Part shown: positions 31,175 to 43,048 of the stretch, in pieces
Layout of the letters: the number at the start of each line of letters is the position of its first letter
How positions within the stretch are numbered: the stretch's first letter is position 1
From: Anastatus disparis
Taxonomy: Eukaryota > Arthropoda > Insecta > Hymenoptera > Eupelmidae
Length of the DNA: 64,000 nucleotides
Reading direction: 5' to 3'
Assembly (NCBI GenBank): GCA_017163975.1
Contig: JAFFSR010000374.1
Location: forward strand, 2,218,501-2,282,500
Translations under genes and position numbers: made by a program
The notes under the pieces: generated by a model
Database searches by the model: none
What the model was told of the DNA's origin: nothing
The model's input: only the letters and a program-made list of their open reading frames with translations

Positions 31175-32483
31175 ATGGAAGAAATACTAAGCATAAAGTC
31201 AGCTGTAAAGTATGACGAATCAATTGAACATTACGAGGTACACGCTCATCAACCATACTCAGCATCCAACTTCAACAACAGCGATGAGATTCGTATAGCC
31301 ATTCAACATCAAGATTTGTGTCTTCTACCATCACGCAGTTTGCTACATATTTGTGGTGGACTAATGAAAGTCGATGGAGCTGCTGTAGCTAATACTAAAT
31401 TAGTCAACAACGCCATCTGTCATATGTTTGAGGAAATACGCTACGAGATCAACGCAGTAGAAATCGATAAGTGTAAGAATGTAGGTTTGACTACTCTAAT
31501 GAAAGGTTGGGTTTCGCTCAATCCCAGTCAAAACTTGATTATTGAAAACGCAGGATGGCTTGATGTCGAAGAAACACAGCAGTTGACTGACAATGCAGGT
31601 TACTTCGACGTATCAATTCCTCTCGCTATGATTCTTGGTTTCGCTGAAGATTATCGTAAAATCGTAATCAATGTTTTTTTTTTTTTTTTTTTGTTTTAAG
31701 CCATTTTAAACCTAATTGGTTTATTTGGGCTATGTAATCAATGTGAAACACGAGCTTATTCTCACAAGATCAAGAAACGATTTGAACGCTGTCATACAGA
31801 CAGCACCAAACCCAGCTCATCCTAACGCGTTTGAGAATTTCAAGATTGAATTGAATAGAATAGAGTGGCTTATGCCTTACGTAGTAGTATTAAGCTCGTA
31901 CAAAATTCAACTATTAAATCACGTTGAGAAAGATAAACCGATCGATATGAGTTTTCGTAGTTGGGATTTGTACGAGTATCTACTACTTCCCACAACATCT
32001 AGGCATGTTTGGACCGTCAAAACTTCCAATCAGCTGGAAAAGCCGCGATTCGTAATACTAGGTTTTCAAACGAATCGAAAAAGTCAGAGAACTATCAACG
32101 CGAGTCGCTTCGATCATTGCAATATCAGTAATGTAAAGCTGTTTCTTAATTCTCAATACTATCCGTATGGAAATCTAAATTTAGATATCCCTCATAATCA
32201 ATACGCAATGCTATACGATATGTACGCCAACTTTCAAAGTGCTTACTATTTTAAAGATATCGAGCCTATGCTAAAAAAGCAACATCACATCGGATACTTA
32301 CCTTTAATCGTGATCGATTGTTCTAAACAAAACGAATCGTTAAAGAGTGCCCCTGTGGATGTTCGACTGGAATTCGAATCGAGAGGTAACTTTACAGCTG
32401 GAACTTCTGCTTACTGCTTAATCTTGCACGATCGTGTAGTTCAGTACAGCGCCGCAAGCGGTAACGTACGAAAACTTGTATGA
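31175..32483 (+). pseudogene. Major capsid protein (double jelly roll), split by retroposon
   Basis: Starts at ATG 31175, ends at TGA 32481-32483. This is the double jelly-roll capsomer protein of Polintons, the evidence being its position between penton and terminal genes, its size (about 410 residues without the insertion) and beta-rich segments such as LNRIEWLMPYVV. A 59-bp insertion plus an 11-bp duplicated target (31664-31744) shifts the frame. The two coding parts differ by one frame, and the 70 extra bases account for this exactly. No other defect was seen, so the gene was intact until this single event. Confidence 0.88.
31675..31733 (-). mobile_element. Short 5'-truncated poly(A) retroposon
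   Basis: On the minus strand the insert reads ATAGCCCAAATAAACC..., ends TTAAAAC and then has a run of about 17 As. It is flanked by an exact 11-bp duplication GTAATCAATGT (31664-31674 and 31734-31744). These are the marks of target-primed reverse transcription of a LINE or SINE 3' end. The source element is not identified in the window. Confidence 0.88.
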
Positions 32484-32532
32484 GAGAATCATTATAGAAA
32501 GCTGACTCGTCAGTAAGAGTCTTTCATTCAGG

Positions 32533-33024
32533 ATGGAGTACTTGGTAGATATGCAAGGCTTCAAACAGCCAGGCAATGACTACATTCTCAAAGAATTGGC
32601 TATAGTTCCTCTCAAAGACGATTCCAACCCTGTTGTACTCTTATTTGAGAAGCCTTACCCATGGCGTCGACTATCGGATAAATATAAGAGAGAAAATATA
32701 TCGTTAGAAGAGCATTACCATGGACTATCTTGGGATTCAGGAAATATTCCATACACAGATGTAGTAAAATTACTCAGAGAGGCATTACACGATGCTAGTA
32801 AAGTCTTGGTTATGGGTTCCATCAAGAAAGCATGGTTAGAACGCTTCAAGTTCAAAGTTCATGATGTAGCAGAAATGGGTTTTCCACCGCTAGACAAGAT
32901 CAAACTTGTCACGGTTTGCCCGCATCATAATGGAGCATACAGAGCTAGTTGTGCGCTTCACAACGTAAGACTTATGAAAAAATTCCTCACTGAGAGTATT
33001 TCTGAGAAAATGGAGTGTGATTAA
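32533..33024 (+). CDS. Exonuclease-like 'DxQ' protein, right copy of Polinton 1
   Basis: 163 residues, intact, single exon, 50 bases after the major capsid gene. It aligns with 17304-17998: DMQGFK..LKELAI at the N-terminus, HYHGLSWDSG, a KVLVMGSIKKAWLERF segment, then CPHHN and CALHNV near the end. The right copy is shorter and lacks the intron. As for the left copy, a DEDDh-like fold with altered first acidic pair (D-x-Q) is my inference, while the zinc-like Cys/His set at the C-terminus is seen directly. Its place among late structural genes differs from that of the left copy, which sits beside the polymerase. Confidence 0.72.
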   Translation: MEYLVDMQGFKQPGNDYILKELAIVPLKDDSNPVVLLFEKPYPWRRLSDKYKRENISLEEHYHGLSWDSGNIPYTDVVKLLREALHDASKVLVMGSIKKAWLERFKFKVHDVAEMGFPPLDKIKLVTVCPHHNGAYRASCALHNVRLMKKFLTESISEKMECD

Positions 33025-33066
33025 CTATAAATAACAGATGCTTTTCGATTTTAGATTTATTCCAAA

Positions 33067-33270
33067 ATGGGACAGGCTTCAACAAGCATGGGAGGATATA
33101 ACTCCTGTGATCAAAATTTAGATCGAAATTGTTCAGAGTATACACCCCTTCTTCGTAACAGACGAAAGAAAGATGTAAATTGGAAAGAATATGTAGATGA
33201 AAAATATTCCAGTATGAATCAATCATCATCGAAAACAGAATCATCGAATATTAAATATAAAAAATTATAA
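33067..33270 (+). CDS. Small predicted-myristoylated protein
   Basis: 67 residues, intact, 42 bases after the preceding gene. The N-terminus MGQASTS fits an N-myristoylation signal (Gly2, small residue at position 6). Residues around 23-28 read SEYTPLL, which contains both a Yxx-hydrophobic motif and an acidic dileucine (ExxxLL) motif, signals known for membrane sorting. The rest is basic and Ser-rich. A peripheral membrane protein acting in trafficking or egress of virions would fit, but this is inferred only from motifs. No family recognised. Confidence 0.6.
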   Translation: MGQASTSMGGYNSCDQNLDRNCSEYTPLLRNRRKKDVNWKEYVDEKYSSMNQSSSKTESSNIKYKKL

Positions 33271-33319
33271 TATTTAATATTCAAAATAGTAGATATGGAT
33301 ATAGCGCTCTATAATTTAT

Positions 33320-33578
33320 TAAAAAATAAATAAAATATTCAAAATAAAAATTATCCGCATCTCAGGATATTCCCTACCTTATCGACGCTCGTGCAATTGC
33401 ATAGAAATGCAAGTGCGCCAGTATTGCAGAGGGGCGGGAAAGGTGACCCAAAAATGCAGAGGAGTGGGGGTGATCCAGTAATGAAGAGGGGGGGTGACCC
33501 AAAAATCCAGAGGGGAGGGGGGTGACCCAGTAATGAAGGGGGGAGGGGGTGACCCAGAACCCCCATAGCCTATCTACT
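33320..33578 (-). repeat. Right TIR of Polinton 1
   Basis: Inverted copy of 14532 to about 14800, with the same TGGGTCACC subterminal units, ending CCTATCTACT immediately before GATGCG (33579-33584). Confidence 0.93.
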
Positions 33579-33584
33579 GATGCG

Positions 33585-33684
33585 AAATTTGTTCCATAAT
33601 TCAGAATTTTCTTATGCCTGTGGTAAAATATGCGATGTTGCCATTTGAGGTTAACATTTGGAAAAATATCCTTTTCGCCAAGTG
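33585..33684 (+). mobile_element. Right portion of the split TA-flanked MITE
   Basis: It continues the MITE of 14199-14531 after the Polinton and ends ...ATCCTTTTCGCCAAGTG followed by TA. The inner side reads TTTGTTCCATAATTCAG, matching the related uninterrupted copy at 50936-51347 in inverse orientation. Confidence 0.85.
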
Positions 33685-33939
33685 TACATACTGCTCGGCG
33701 GTTCTCATAAATTTTAAATTTTTCTTGCTACGTTAGAAGTTTAAATATCAAATTATTTTTACAGGTTTTGACAAGTTCAATATTATATTTTTACGCGCAT
33801 GCTCATCCTTAAATTTATGATTTAATTTCGGTATAAATAGACAACGATTTACGGTTCTGATATCATTCTGAGTTTCAACATTCAAAGAAGAATAACAAAA
33901 AAGAGAATGAATAAAAAAGACTTATATAATATCTTAAGA

Positions 33940-34317
33940 GGAGTTCACGTATCTCTGTCCTTTTCTAATCAAAGAATTGAGTTTTTCACAGAAACTAATA
34001 ACTTTAGAAAAAAATGAAGAGAAAGCCGCATCTCGTCTCAAAAAAAAGCAATTTTTCCTTTGATAAGAAAGAATTAATTTTATTGCTTCGTCCTCAAGAA
34101 AACCTTTAAAAACCAAATCGTCCACCCTAACCTTTATGATTCAAGTTTTTCAAGTTTTTTTTGAGGACGAAGCAATAAAATTAATTCTTTCTTATCAAAG
34201 AAAATATTGCTCTTTTTGATACGAGATGCGGCTTTCTCTACATTTTTTGCTAAAGTTATTAGTTTCTGTAAAAAACTCAATTCTCTGATTAGAAAAGGAC
34301 AGAGATACGTGATCCCC
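33940..34317. repeat. Foldback repeat family A, complete copy
   Basis: A palindrome of about 380 bp with outer ends near CACGTATCTCTGTCC and centre CCACCCTAACC. It is related to the truncated copy at 1-276. The left edge is TTAA; the right edge TCAA may be a mutated duplicate. The region 33685-33939 left of it holds no recognised gene. Confidence 0.7.
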
Positions 34318-34517
34318 TTTCAATAGCTATTTTAAATGTGGCTCTCCTTAGTGAACCACAAATAAAACTATTTTGTAATCACGCATGGCGCGAAAATTTG
34401 AAAACTTGCTCTATAAATGAGCTGTTAAAAAAGATTAAATTTATCATAGGACTTTGCGGGCTGCGTATTTTAGCCTATATGTTTAAGCGAAATATTTTTA
34501 CCGATAATCAGATACTT

Positions 34518-35211
34518 CCCATACAGCATGAGAGGACTTTGAGAGGATTCTGAAAGGATTCATGAAAGGACTACAATCTTTCAGAAATATTTCACTGAAA
34601 GGATTCTGAAATTATTCTATGTCCGAGGTATTATTCTTTTAAAAATAATACATAAAAATATTTCATAAAGAATTCACAAGACATTTCAAAATCCTTTCAA
34701 TGGAAGAATTCTGTAAGGATCCATGAATTCTTTTGGTAATAATTCGTAAATCTTTTCATACATCTTCCATTGAAAGGATTCTGTAAGAATAATGTGAAAT
34801 ATTTTTAAAATATTTCATTGTATTATTTCTAAAAGGAATATACCTCGGGCATAGAATTATTACAGAATCCTTTCAATGACAGAATTCTGTAAGGATCCAT
34901 GAATTCTTTTGGTACTAATTCGTAAATCTTTTCATACATCTTCCATTGAAAGGACTCTGTAAGAATAATGTGAAATATTTTTAAAATATTTCATTGTATT
35001 ATTTCTGAAAGAAATATACCTCGGACATAGAATTATTACAGAATCCTTTCAATGAAAGAATTCTGTAAGGATCCATGAATACTTTTAGTAATAATGCATT
35101 AATCTTTTCATCTATCTTTAGTTGAGAGACGTGTAAAGTTCTAGAAATTTTATTCTTTCCTGTATTATTTAAGAATCAATTTAGAATTAATACACACACA
35201 CACACATACAC

Positions 35212-35253
<42 letters not shown>

Positions 35254-36581
35254 CGGATCTGATGATATAATTATTTATAGGATTACGAATAGTTTTATAG
35301 CGGTCAAAATCGAAGTTATCATAACACAGACATCGCACGCATAAAAATTTGTAGTTTCCATTTAAGATTCTTATTTTCCTTATATATGAAACGGGAAGCA
35401 CTCTTACCGCTTGCGAGAGTAAGAGATACCGCCATCAAGCGGATCAATTATAAACTAATCCCGAAAATATTTCTAAATGATTCTGTTATATTTCACGTTT
35501 TCTTTCATAAAGTCCTTTCAAAGTCCATTCAGTAAGGATTTATGTAATAACTTTTATTCTCGTCATAAGTTATTTCATGAAATATTTCAAAAAGATGACA
35601 AAATTATTTCATGTATGTTTTCTTGAGACTTTACCAAAATATTACATGAATTATTTCATAAAAGCTTTTAGGAAGAATCTTGAAATTATTCGGTGAAAGA
35701 ATAACTCAAATTATTCCAAAAATCTTTCTAAATTATTTTACGACTGAAACCTTTGAAAGATTTCTGAGTTCTTTCTTGTTTACTTTCAAAAAGTCTTTTC
35801 AAAGTCCTTTCAGTAAGGACTTATGTAACTTTTATTCTCATCATAAGTTATTTCATGAAATATTTCAAAAAGATTTCAAAATTATTTCATGTATGATTTC
35901 TTGAGACTTTACCAAAATATTACATGAATTATTTCATAAAAGCTTTTTGGAAGAATCTTGAAGTTATTCGGTGAAAGAATAACTTAGATTATTTCAAAAA
36001 TCTTTCTAAATTATTTTCTGATTTTAATCGTTGGAAGATTTCTGAGTTCTTTCTTGTTTCCTTTCAAGAAGTCTTTTCAAAGTCCTTTCAGTAAGAATTT
36101 ATGTAATAACTTTTATTCTCATCATAAGTTATTTCATGAAATTCTTCAAAAAGATTTCAAAATTATTTCATGTATGATTTTTTGAGACTTTACCAAAATA
36201 TTACATGAATTATTTCATAAAAGCTTTTTGGAAGAATCTTGAAATTATTCGGTGAAAGAATAACTTAGATCATTCCAAAAATCTTTCTAAATTATTTTCT
36301 GATTTAAATCGTTGGAAGATTCCTGAAATCTTTCTTGTTTCCTTTCAGAAAGTCTTTTCAAAGTCCTTTCAGTAAGGATTCGTGTAATATTTCATGCCTT
36401 AACTTTTGTTTCTTTCTTGGTAATATTTTTGTAAAGACTTTGTAATGTTCCTGTGTATTATTTCATAAATTCTTTTCAAAAGAATATAGTTATCTTTTTT
36501 AATTCTTTTTAAATGTTTTCAACGTATTATTACTTGTAATATTTCATGAAATTATTTCAAAATTCTTTCATGCTGTGTGGG
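34518..36581. mobile_element. Second tandem-repeat element with CCCAyACAGCATG ends
   Basis: It opens CCCATACAGCATGAG and closes TTTCATGCTGTGTGGG, with a 2-bp duplication TT on each side (34516-34517 and 36582-36583). Inside are two arrays: about 190-bp units (34700-35060) containing GGATCCATGAATTC, and about 275-bp units (35505-36370, three copies) containing TCATAAGTTATTTCATGAA. An (AC)n/(AT)n microsatellite lies at 35190-35252. The repeats are unrelated in detail to those of 19367-21923, but the ends are the same. No protein is encoded. Confidence 0.75.
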
Positions 36582-36723
36582 TTGATATAGTTGGTCGCTG
36601 TATTATGAGCAGAGGAATGCAAAATGCACCTCAAGTCAGACATTTCATGTTATATCATCGTGTCACTACAGGTAAGTTATGCATATTTTCTATCATGAAT
36701 CCAATAACAAATCTAGAAATGTA

Positions 36724-37310
36724 TTTTTTCTCATGCGTGCTGGGTAAGTGGCCTATTGCGCATGCGTTTTCGGGGTGGTAAGTAGCTAATAGCGCGCGCC
36801 GCGTGTGTTGTTTTTGAGGACGTGTGTTTCACAGCTATGTATAATATTGTTTTATATTAAATCACGTAAATACGTTACGTTCATGTAAAGTGTCACGCAA
36901 AAGCGTTAATTAATGTAAAACCGCAAAGGTTTATAGAAGCGCAGCGCCCTCATACTGTATTTGAAGAAACATCGACCATATGATGAATTTTCTACTCTAT
37001 CTCGCTTTAAGCTCTGACAAAGTAAATCGTATCTATTATCGTATTATTTTTACATTAACGAAATCGTGATTATTCGGGATATACGTGAAATTGGTGAACT
37101 AAAAATATAAATTTATTAAATTTGTTAATTTAATTTAATGAATAAAAATGTTTTTTTCTAATAAAAATTAATATTTTTGTATAAATATCTTTTTTGATTT
37201 ATCAACAAATATTTTTTTAATGGGGGGGGGGCTTCGCCTCCCCAACCCCCCCTTTCCGCGCCCTAACATGCCACTCTCTCTCTCTTACACCCAGCACTTA
37301 TGAGAAAAAA
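36724..37310. mobile_element. 587-bp MITE flanked by TA
   Basis: Ends are inverted: TTTTTTCTCATGCGTGCTGG on the left, and the inverse of TTTTTTCTCATAAGTGCTGG on the right, each next to TA. Near the right end is GGGGGGGGGCTTCGCCTCCCC. TA duplication suggests a Tc1/mariner-type element. No reading frame. Confidence 0.65.
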
Positions 37311-37329
37311 TAGTATGTGAATCTCGTTC

Positions 37330-37420
37330 GGTTTGGTTGACTATTGCGCCACTCGGGCAATGGCGCTACTCACTACGCTCGTGTGCCACCTTGCCCTCGT
37401 GCGCAATAGTCAACTAAACC
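37330..37420. repeat. Imperfect palindrome next to the 587-bp MITE
   Basis: GGTTTGGTTGACTATTGCGC is mirrored about 70 bases later by GCGCAATAGTCAACTAAACC, with a GC-richer centre. It could form a long hairpin. From 37440 to 37905 there are two or three degenerate direct units of about 130-150 bp (GGAGAATTTCGCGnGATAAG) and no gene. Confidence 0.65.
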
Positions 37421-38845
37421 TTACTCGTTACACAATATACTATTAAAATCACGAAATCGTAGCGAATAATCGTTCAATAATCTATATCTTTTTTATTAAC
37501 CACCGGAGAATTTCGCGGGATAAGAGTTTTATGTTGTAAATAAAATAAGAAATCCAAAAATAAGTTTTACAAAAAATATTGATTAACAATATCGAACCAA
37601 TACTCAATAACTTATTTATTTACAGTCAAAAAATTTTGCATCATAATACTTTTATGTTGGAAATACTATGATAAACTTAAAAATATGTTTTATAAAAAAA
37701 TATCGATTTCCAATATCGGATCAATAATCTATAGATTTTTTATTTATGGCTGGAGAATTTCGCGAGATAAGACTTTTTTGTTTAAAATAGTGTAACTTTA
37801 TTAGTGATGAATCTTTTTATAGAATATATAAGAAGATTATATCGGCATGACTATAAGCTCTGAACGTTTTGTGCACGGACCTTTATGGATTTCTTTTAGA
37901 CTGCTTCGTGATTTTTTCCGGTAGATCTACTCAAACTGATAGCTAGTATAGCGCAGAGTAATGATGGTTTCGAAATTGACGATGTTTTGAATGTTAAAGT
38001 CAGTACTGTGACTAAACCAGAGGGCCGGGGTCGTGTGTCTCTCACTAGCGAATCAGTTTTCAAGAAATCCATTCTAAATATTAAAAATAGCGACAGTCTT
38101 TGTCTTCCATGTGGTAATACAGATCCGTTTATAGAGTGCGCCACCATCGCATCTTCTTGCATGCATGTGTATAGAAAAAAATTTTTACAAGAAGATACAA
38201 TAGGTATTATACTTAAAGGTGATTATAGACAAGCAAATAAACAGTCTATGAAGGCGATGCTATGGTTGTGCTGGATGGAAAATGTGCTAACTCGACAAAT
38301 TCAGTATACCGTTTGTGCACGAGAAAAGAGGCTTCCCGGAGTCCCTCTAGTGAACGGATATTGCGTACTTGAAAATGGAAGAAAAATTGTTTTACAATTT
38401 TACGGGTGTTATTGGTATGGCTGTGTCTGGTGTTATACAATAAACCGAGACTCGAGGCTCGTAAACGGTGAAAATATGGACGAACGTTTCGAGAGAACCG
38501 CGCGGATATCGGAAAAAATACGTACCCATGTTTATGAACTTATCGAAAAGTGGGAGTATGATTTCGATCAAGAGTACTCGGAGAATGAGAATTTGAGATC
38601 GTTCGTTGAAGATAAGACATGAAAATGGCACGCGCCGTTGAATCCTCGAGAAGCATTTTTTGGCGGGCGAACGAGCAAAACAGTCAAAATTTACGATGCA
38701 AAAGAGGGCGAAAGAATAAAATATGTAGACGTGTGTTCGTTGTATCCGTATATTTGTAGATATGGGCGATATCCTATTGGTCACCCAACTCTCTACGTGG
38801 GCGAGGATGAGTGTTGCACTCTCGTCGGTCAAACGAATGACATAA

Positions 38846-41800
38846 TAGTCCAGTCATTTTACGAAATTTCATGACTTAATTTATTACAGATATTTGAAGG
38901 TGGGAAATCATTGGAGGGGGTTAGTAGATGATAAATAAATAAAAAGATACAGCTAGATTTGCCCTATATTTTTATAAACAACGATCAAAGTCTGAAAATA
39001 ACGATGTTTTGCCCTATAATTTTAGAATGACGTTTTAGAGAAAAATATTATAAATAAAAGTTATAGGCATTCAGAAGACCTAAAATTTCATTATTAGGTA
39101 CGTGAAAATCAGTCAACAACTTTTCCAGATAATCGCGAAAAACACTCATTTTTACACTGTTTTATAAATGTTAATAACTTTTATAATAATTACTATAAGT
39201 GATTTATAATACATTGTCGGTGAAGCCATTATAGGTCTTTATAAGCATAAAAAATTTCAGCCCGATCGGTTTGATAGTTTATGAATAATTGCAATTGTTT
39301 ATCCCGAAGAAGATTTATTTAAACAATCATAAGACAGAACATTGTGAATTTTCCGACATTTAACAAAGTGAAATGGATTCTTTAAAGTTTAAAGTATAAG
39401 TTAAGTCGAAGAAATTAATAATTTTTTAAAAAAATTATTGTTAAACAGTTAATGTAAAATTAGGCTATTTTTTTGCTTATAAATAAATGGAATAACTTTT
39501 TGGATTTTTGTCATACGGACTTCTAATTAGTCCCATTTGATAGCTATTTCAAAAACGCATTTAAAAAAAAAAAGTATTTTCTACGATCAATACTAACGGA
39601 GATAACATTTTTTTTTTAAATTCATATCTCCGTTATTTATAAACATTAAGAGTTGAAATTTTCAGGAAATTTCAATGAAGACTTATATTTTTGAATGCAA
39701 TAAATAGTTATACAATTAATGCCATGAATATGATTTTCTACATCTTTAAAGTGATAGGTACATCTGCACGATGGTCTTGGTGAGAGTGGCTTCAGCTTCG
39801 TTTTCCGCGCGGCGAGTATTAGGATATCGTTGCCTCGAGCGGGGACCGCGAAAAAAAAAGCAATATCTCGGCTTCTAGACAACGTAGAACCTTCTTTTTT
39901 TTCAATCTGGGGTAACTCGAGAAAATATTAAGAATGGGCTTATTTTCAGCCCCCTGGAAAATTGGAAAATGCCGGAAAATCTTCAATTATGTAACCATAT
40001 GAAAATTTTCAACATTAATACTTACATTTTCTTATTATTATAATTTCTTGTAGTGTTTTAATGCTTTTAAATAATATATTTTTAATAATTTAAATATTTA
40101 TTAATTAATAAAACGGCCTTTTCTTTGTAAATAATATTATGTTTTTCAATCAAACATAAAAATGACTGATTTTTTAATGTATTTTTCATTATTATTCAAT
40201 TATATTCTTGAAATATTGAAAAATTGTTTGAAAAAAAAGATAATGCTTTAATTGAATTCAATGTACATATTGCAGAATAGCTTTGGTCTTTGTATTTCGA
40301 TATGTATATGAATATCTATTAAAGCGTACTATTGTTTTCCATGAGAATATTAAATTGTTCCTTTTTTTGTCGAATATATTTATTATATTATTGATTTTAA
40401 ACATGTTTTAAATAAATAAATAAACGTTGTCAACTAAGTGAGCACTATACTTTTTGATAGAGATTCTTCAATTAGAAATATATTCTTATAAAGTATACTT
40501 TTATCATCAAATAAAATATATTTTCATATATGATTTATAATTTAATTTAATAAACTACTCTATCATTATATTTTGATGTAGAGATCTATATTAAATAAAA
40601 GTTTGTGCAGGTAATATTTTATAAAATATATTGTAACCATAATATAATTAGTGATGATCATTTTATTAAGATTGCATAAAATTATTAATAGGAAATTGAT
40701 AATAAAAAATTGAAAAGAAGAAAGAATAAAAAATTGAAAACGACTGTAAATATTTAAAATTAACACATTAAAAATAATTAGTATCATCTACAACACTTGT
40801 TATACAAATAGAATTCACATTAATAAAAGAAAAAAAAAAGAAAAAACATTTTTATATTTAATTAAAAAATAATAGTTTTATTGTAATACATGTTTTAATA
40901 ATAATAATATCGAATAATAATTTAATATAAATAAAATATATATATATATATATATAAAGAATATTAATATAAAAAACATTAAAAAATCAGTCATTCTTAT
41001 GTTTGATTGAAAAACATAATATTATTTACAAAGAAAAGGCCGTTTTATTAATTAATAAATATTTAAATTATTAAGAATATATTATTTAAAAGCATTAAAA
41101 CACTACAAGAAATTATAATAATAAGAAAATGTAAGTATTAATGTTGAAAATTTTCATATGGTTACATAATTGAAGATTTTCCGGCATTTCCCAATTTTCC
41201 AGGGGGCTGAAAATAAGCCCATTCTTAATATTTTCTCGAGTTACCCCAGATTGAAAAAAAAGAAGGTTCTACGTTGTCTAGAAGCCGAGATATTGCATTT
41301 TTTTTCGCGGTCCCCGCTCGAGGCAACGATATCCTAATACTCGCCGCGCGGAAAACGAAGCTGAAGCCCCTCTCACTAAGACCATCTTGCAGATGTACCT
41401 ATCAAATGAGACTAATTAGAAGTCCGTATGACAAAGAACCAATAAGTTATTCTATTTATTTATAAGCAAAAAAATAGCCTAATTTTACATTAACTGTTTA
41501 CCATAATTTTTTAAAAAAATTATTAATTTCTTTGACTTAACTTATACTTTAAACTTTAAAGAATCCATTCCACTTTGCCAAATGTCGGAAAATTCACAAT
41601 ATTCTGTCTTATGATTGTTTAAATAAATATTCTTCGGGATAAACAATTGCAATTATTCATAAACTATCGAACCGATCGGGCTGAAATTTTTCATGCTTAT
41701 AAAGACTCATAATGGCCTCACCGACAATGTATTATAAATCACTTATAGTAATTATTATAAAAGTTATTATCATTTATAAAACAGTGTAAAAATGAGTGTT

Positions 41801-42105
41801 TTTCGCGATTATCCGGAAAAGTTGTTGACTGATTTTCACGTACCTAATAATGAAATTTTAGGTCTTCTCAATGCCTATAACTTTTATTTATAACATTTTT
41901 CTCTAAAACGTCATTCTAAAATTATAGGGCAAAACATCGTTATTTTTAGACTTTGATCATTGTTTATAAAAAAATAGGGCAAATCTAGCTGTATCTTTTT
42001 ATTTATTTATCATCTACTAACCCCCTTCAATGATTCCCTACCTTCAAATATCTGTAATAAATTAAGTCATGAAATCGATGTTTTTTACGTAGAATGACTG
42101 GACTA
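38846..42105. mobile_element. 3.26-kb foldback transposon, copy 1
   Basis: Ends are inverted and start TAGTCCAGTCATT. A 4-bp duplication ATAA flanks it (38842-38845 and 42106-42109). The arms are about 1.3 kb and fold back on each other around an AT-rich centre. A 63-78 codon frame starting MSRSRDIAFFFAVPARG appears in both arms, and again in both arms of copy 2 (58150-61404). No transposase. It interrupts the polymerase gene of Polinton 2. Confidence 0.9.
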
Positions 42106-42374
42106 ATAAGTCACGTTGAAGGTCTTATTAAATGTGAAGTATGACCACCACGAAATTTATATCATGCTGTACTCCCCGTTAAAATGCATAATAAGCTTTT
42201 ATTTCCACTATGTCAAACATGCGTTAAATCGCTGTATAGCACAGATTGTGATCATGAAAATGTTGATGATCGAGTTTTTACCATTACGTGGGTAGCTGAC
42301 AAGTTAAAAAAAGCGGTTCTAATGGGCCATGTAATCAGAAAAATATTTAAAATATGGTCTTATAAAATTACTCA

Positions 42375-43048
42375 CAAGGAGAGTACCCGACCTTCGGGAA
42401 ACGGATTTGGCTAAAACTGCAGGATATGATTTTTTGATGAAAAACAATGAACCCGTGTTCTTTCTCTTCTTTGAATAGTTCCCATAGACGGAGATATAGA
42501 CATTTTTTCGAAAATATAATGAAAAGGAGCTTTTATAAGATCTTGGATAACCAAACAACTAAGACTCTTACAAAAAAATGTATAATAAATAAAATAAAGT
42601 ATAGAATAAATGCTTTAATTTAAGCTATGTTACACTAAAAAAGCTTCTATGGTTCAAAAGTTACAGGCAGTTAAAATATGCTAATGAAATGGCGTAAAAA
42701 ATTAATATGTTACACACTAAAATTATTAATAAATATGTAGTAATTTTCAATTAGGCACAACTTTTGAACCACACAAGCTTTTTTGATGCAACAAAGCTTA
42801 AATTAAAGCATTTAATCTGTACTTTATTTTATTTCTGATACATTTTTTTTGTAAGAGTCTTAGTTGTTTAGTTATTCAAGATCTTATAAATGCTCCTTTT
42901 TATTATATTTTCAAAAAAATGCCTATACCTCCGTCTATGGGGTCTATTCAAAGAAAAGAAAAAACACGGGTTCATTTTTTTTTCATCAAAAAATCATATC
43001 CCGCAGTTTCAGCCAAATCCGTTTCCCGAAGGTCGGGTACTCTCCTTG
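42375..43048. mobile_element. 674-bp foldback MITE in Polinton 2 polymerase
   Basis: Ends CAAGGAGAGTACCCGACC are inverted at the right (GGGTACTCTCCTTG). A 3-bp duplication TCA flanks it (42372-42374 and 43049-43051). The reading frames in it are products of the arms. A related half-element is at about 63415-63600. Confidence 0.85.

Larger units (their letters stand above)
14532..33578. mobile_element. Polinton/Maverick 1 (adintovirus-like), 19.05 kb
   Basis: The ends are inverted copies beginning AGTAGATAGGCTATGGGGG, with a 6-bp target duplication. The interior carries the full Polinton core: protein-primed DNA polymerase B, retrovirus-like integrase with chromodomain, FtsK/HerA-type packaging ATPase, adenain-like protease, PLA2-like minor capsid protein, single jelly-roll penton and double jelly-roll major capsid protein. 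Accessory genes include two copies of an exonuclease-like protein. Many genes are intact, but polymerase, ATPase, PLA2, penton and MCP are broken, so this copy is dead as it stands. Later insertions inside it are at 19367-21923, about 30018-30236 and 31675-31733. Confidence 0.97.
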
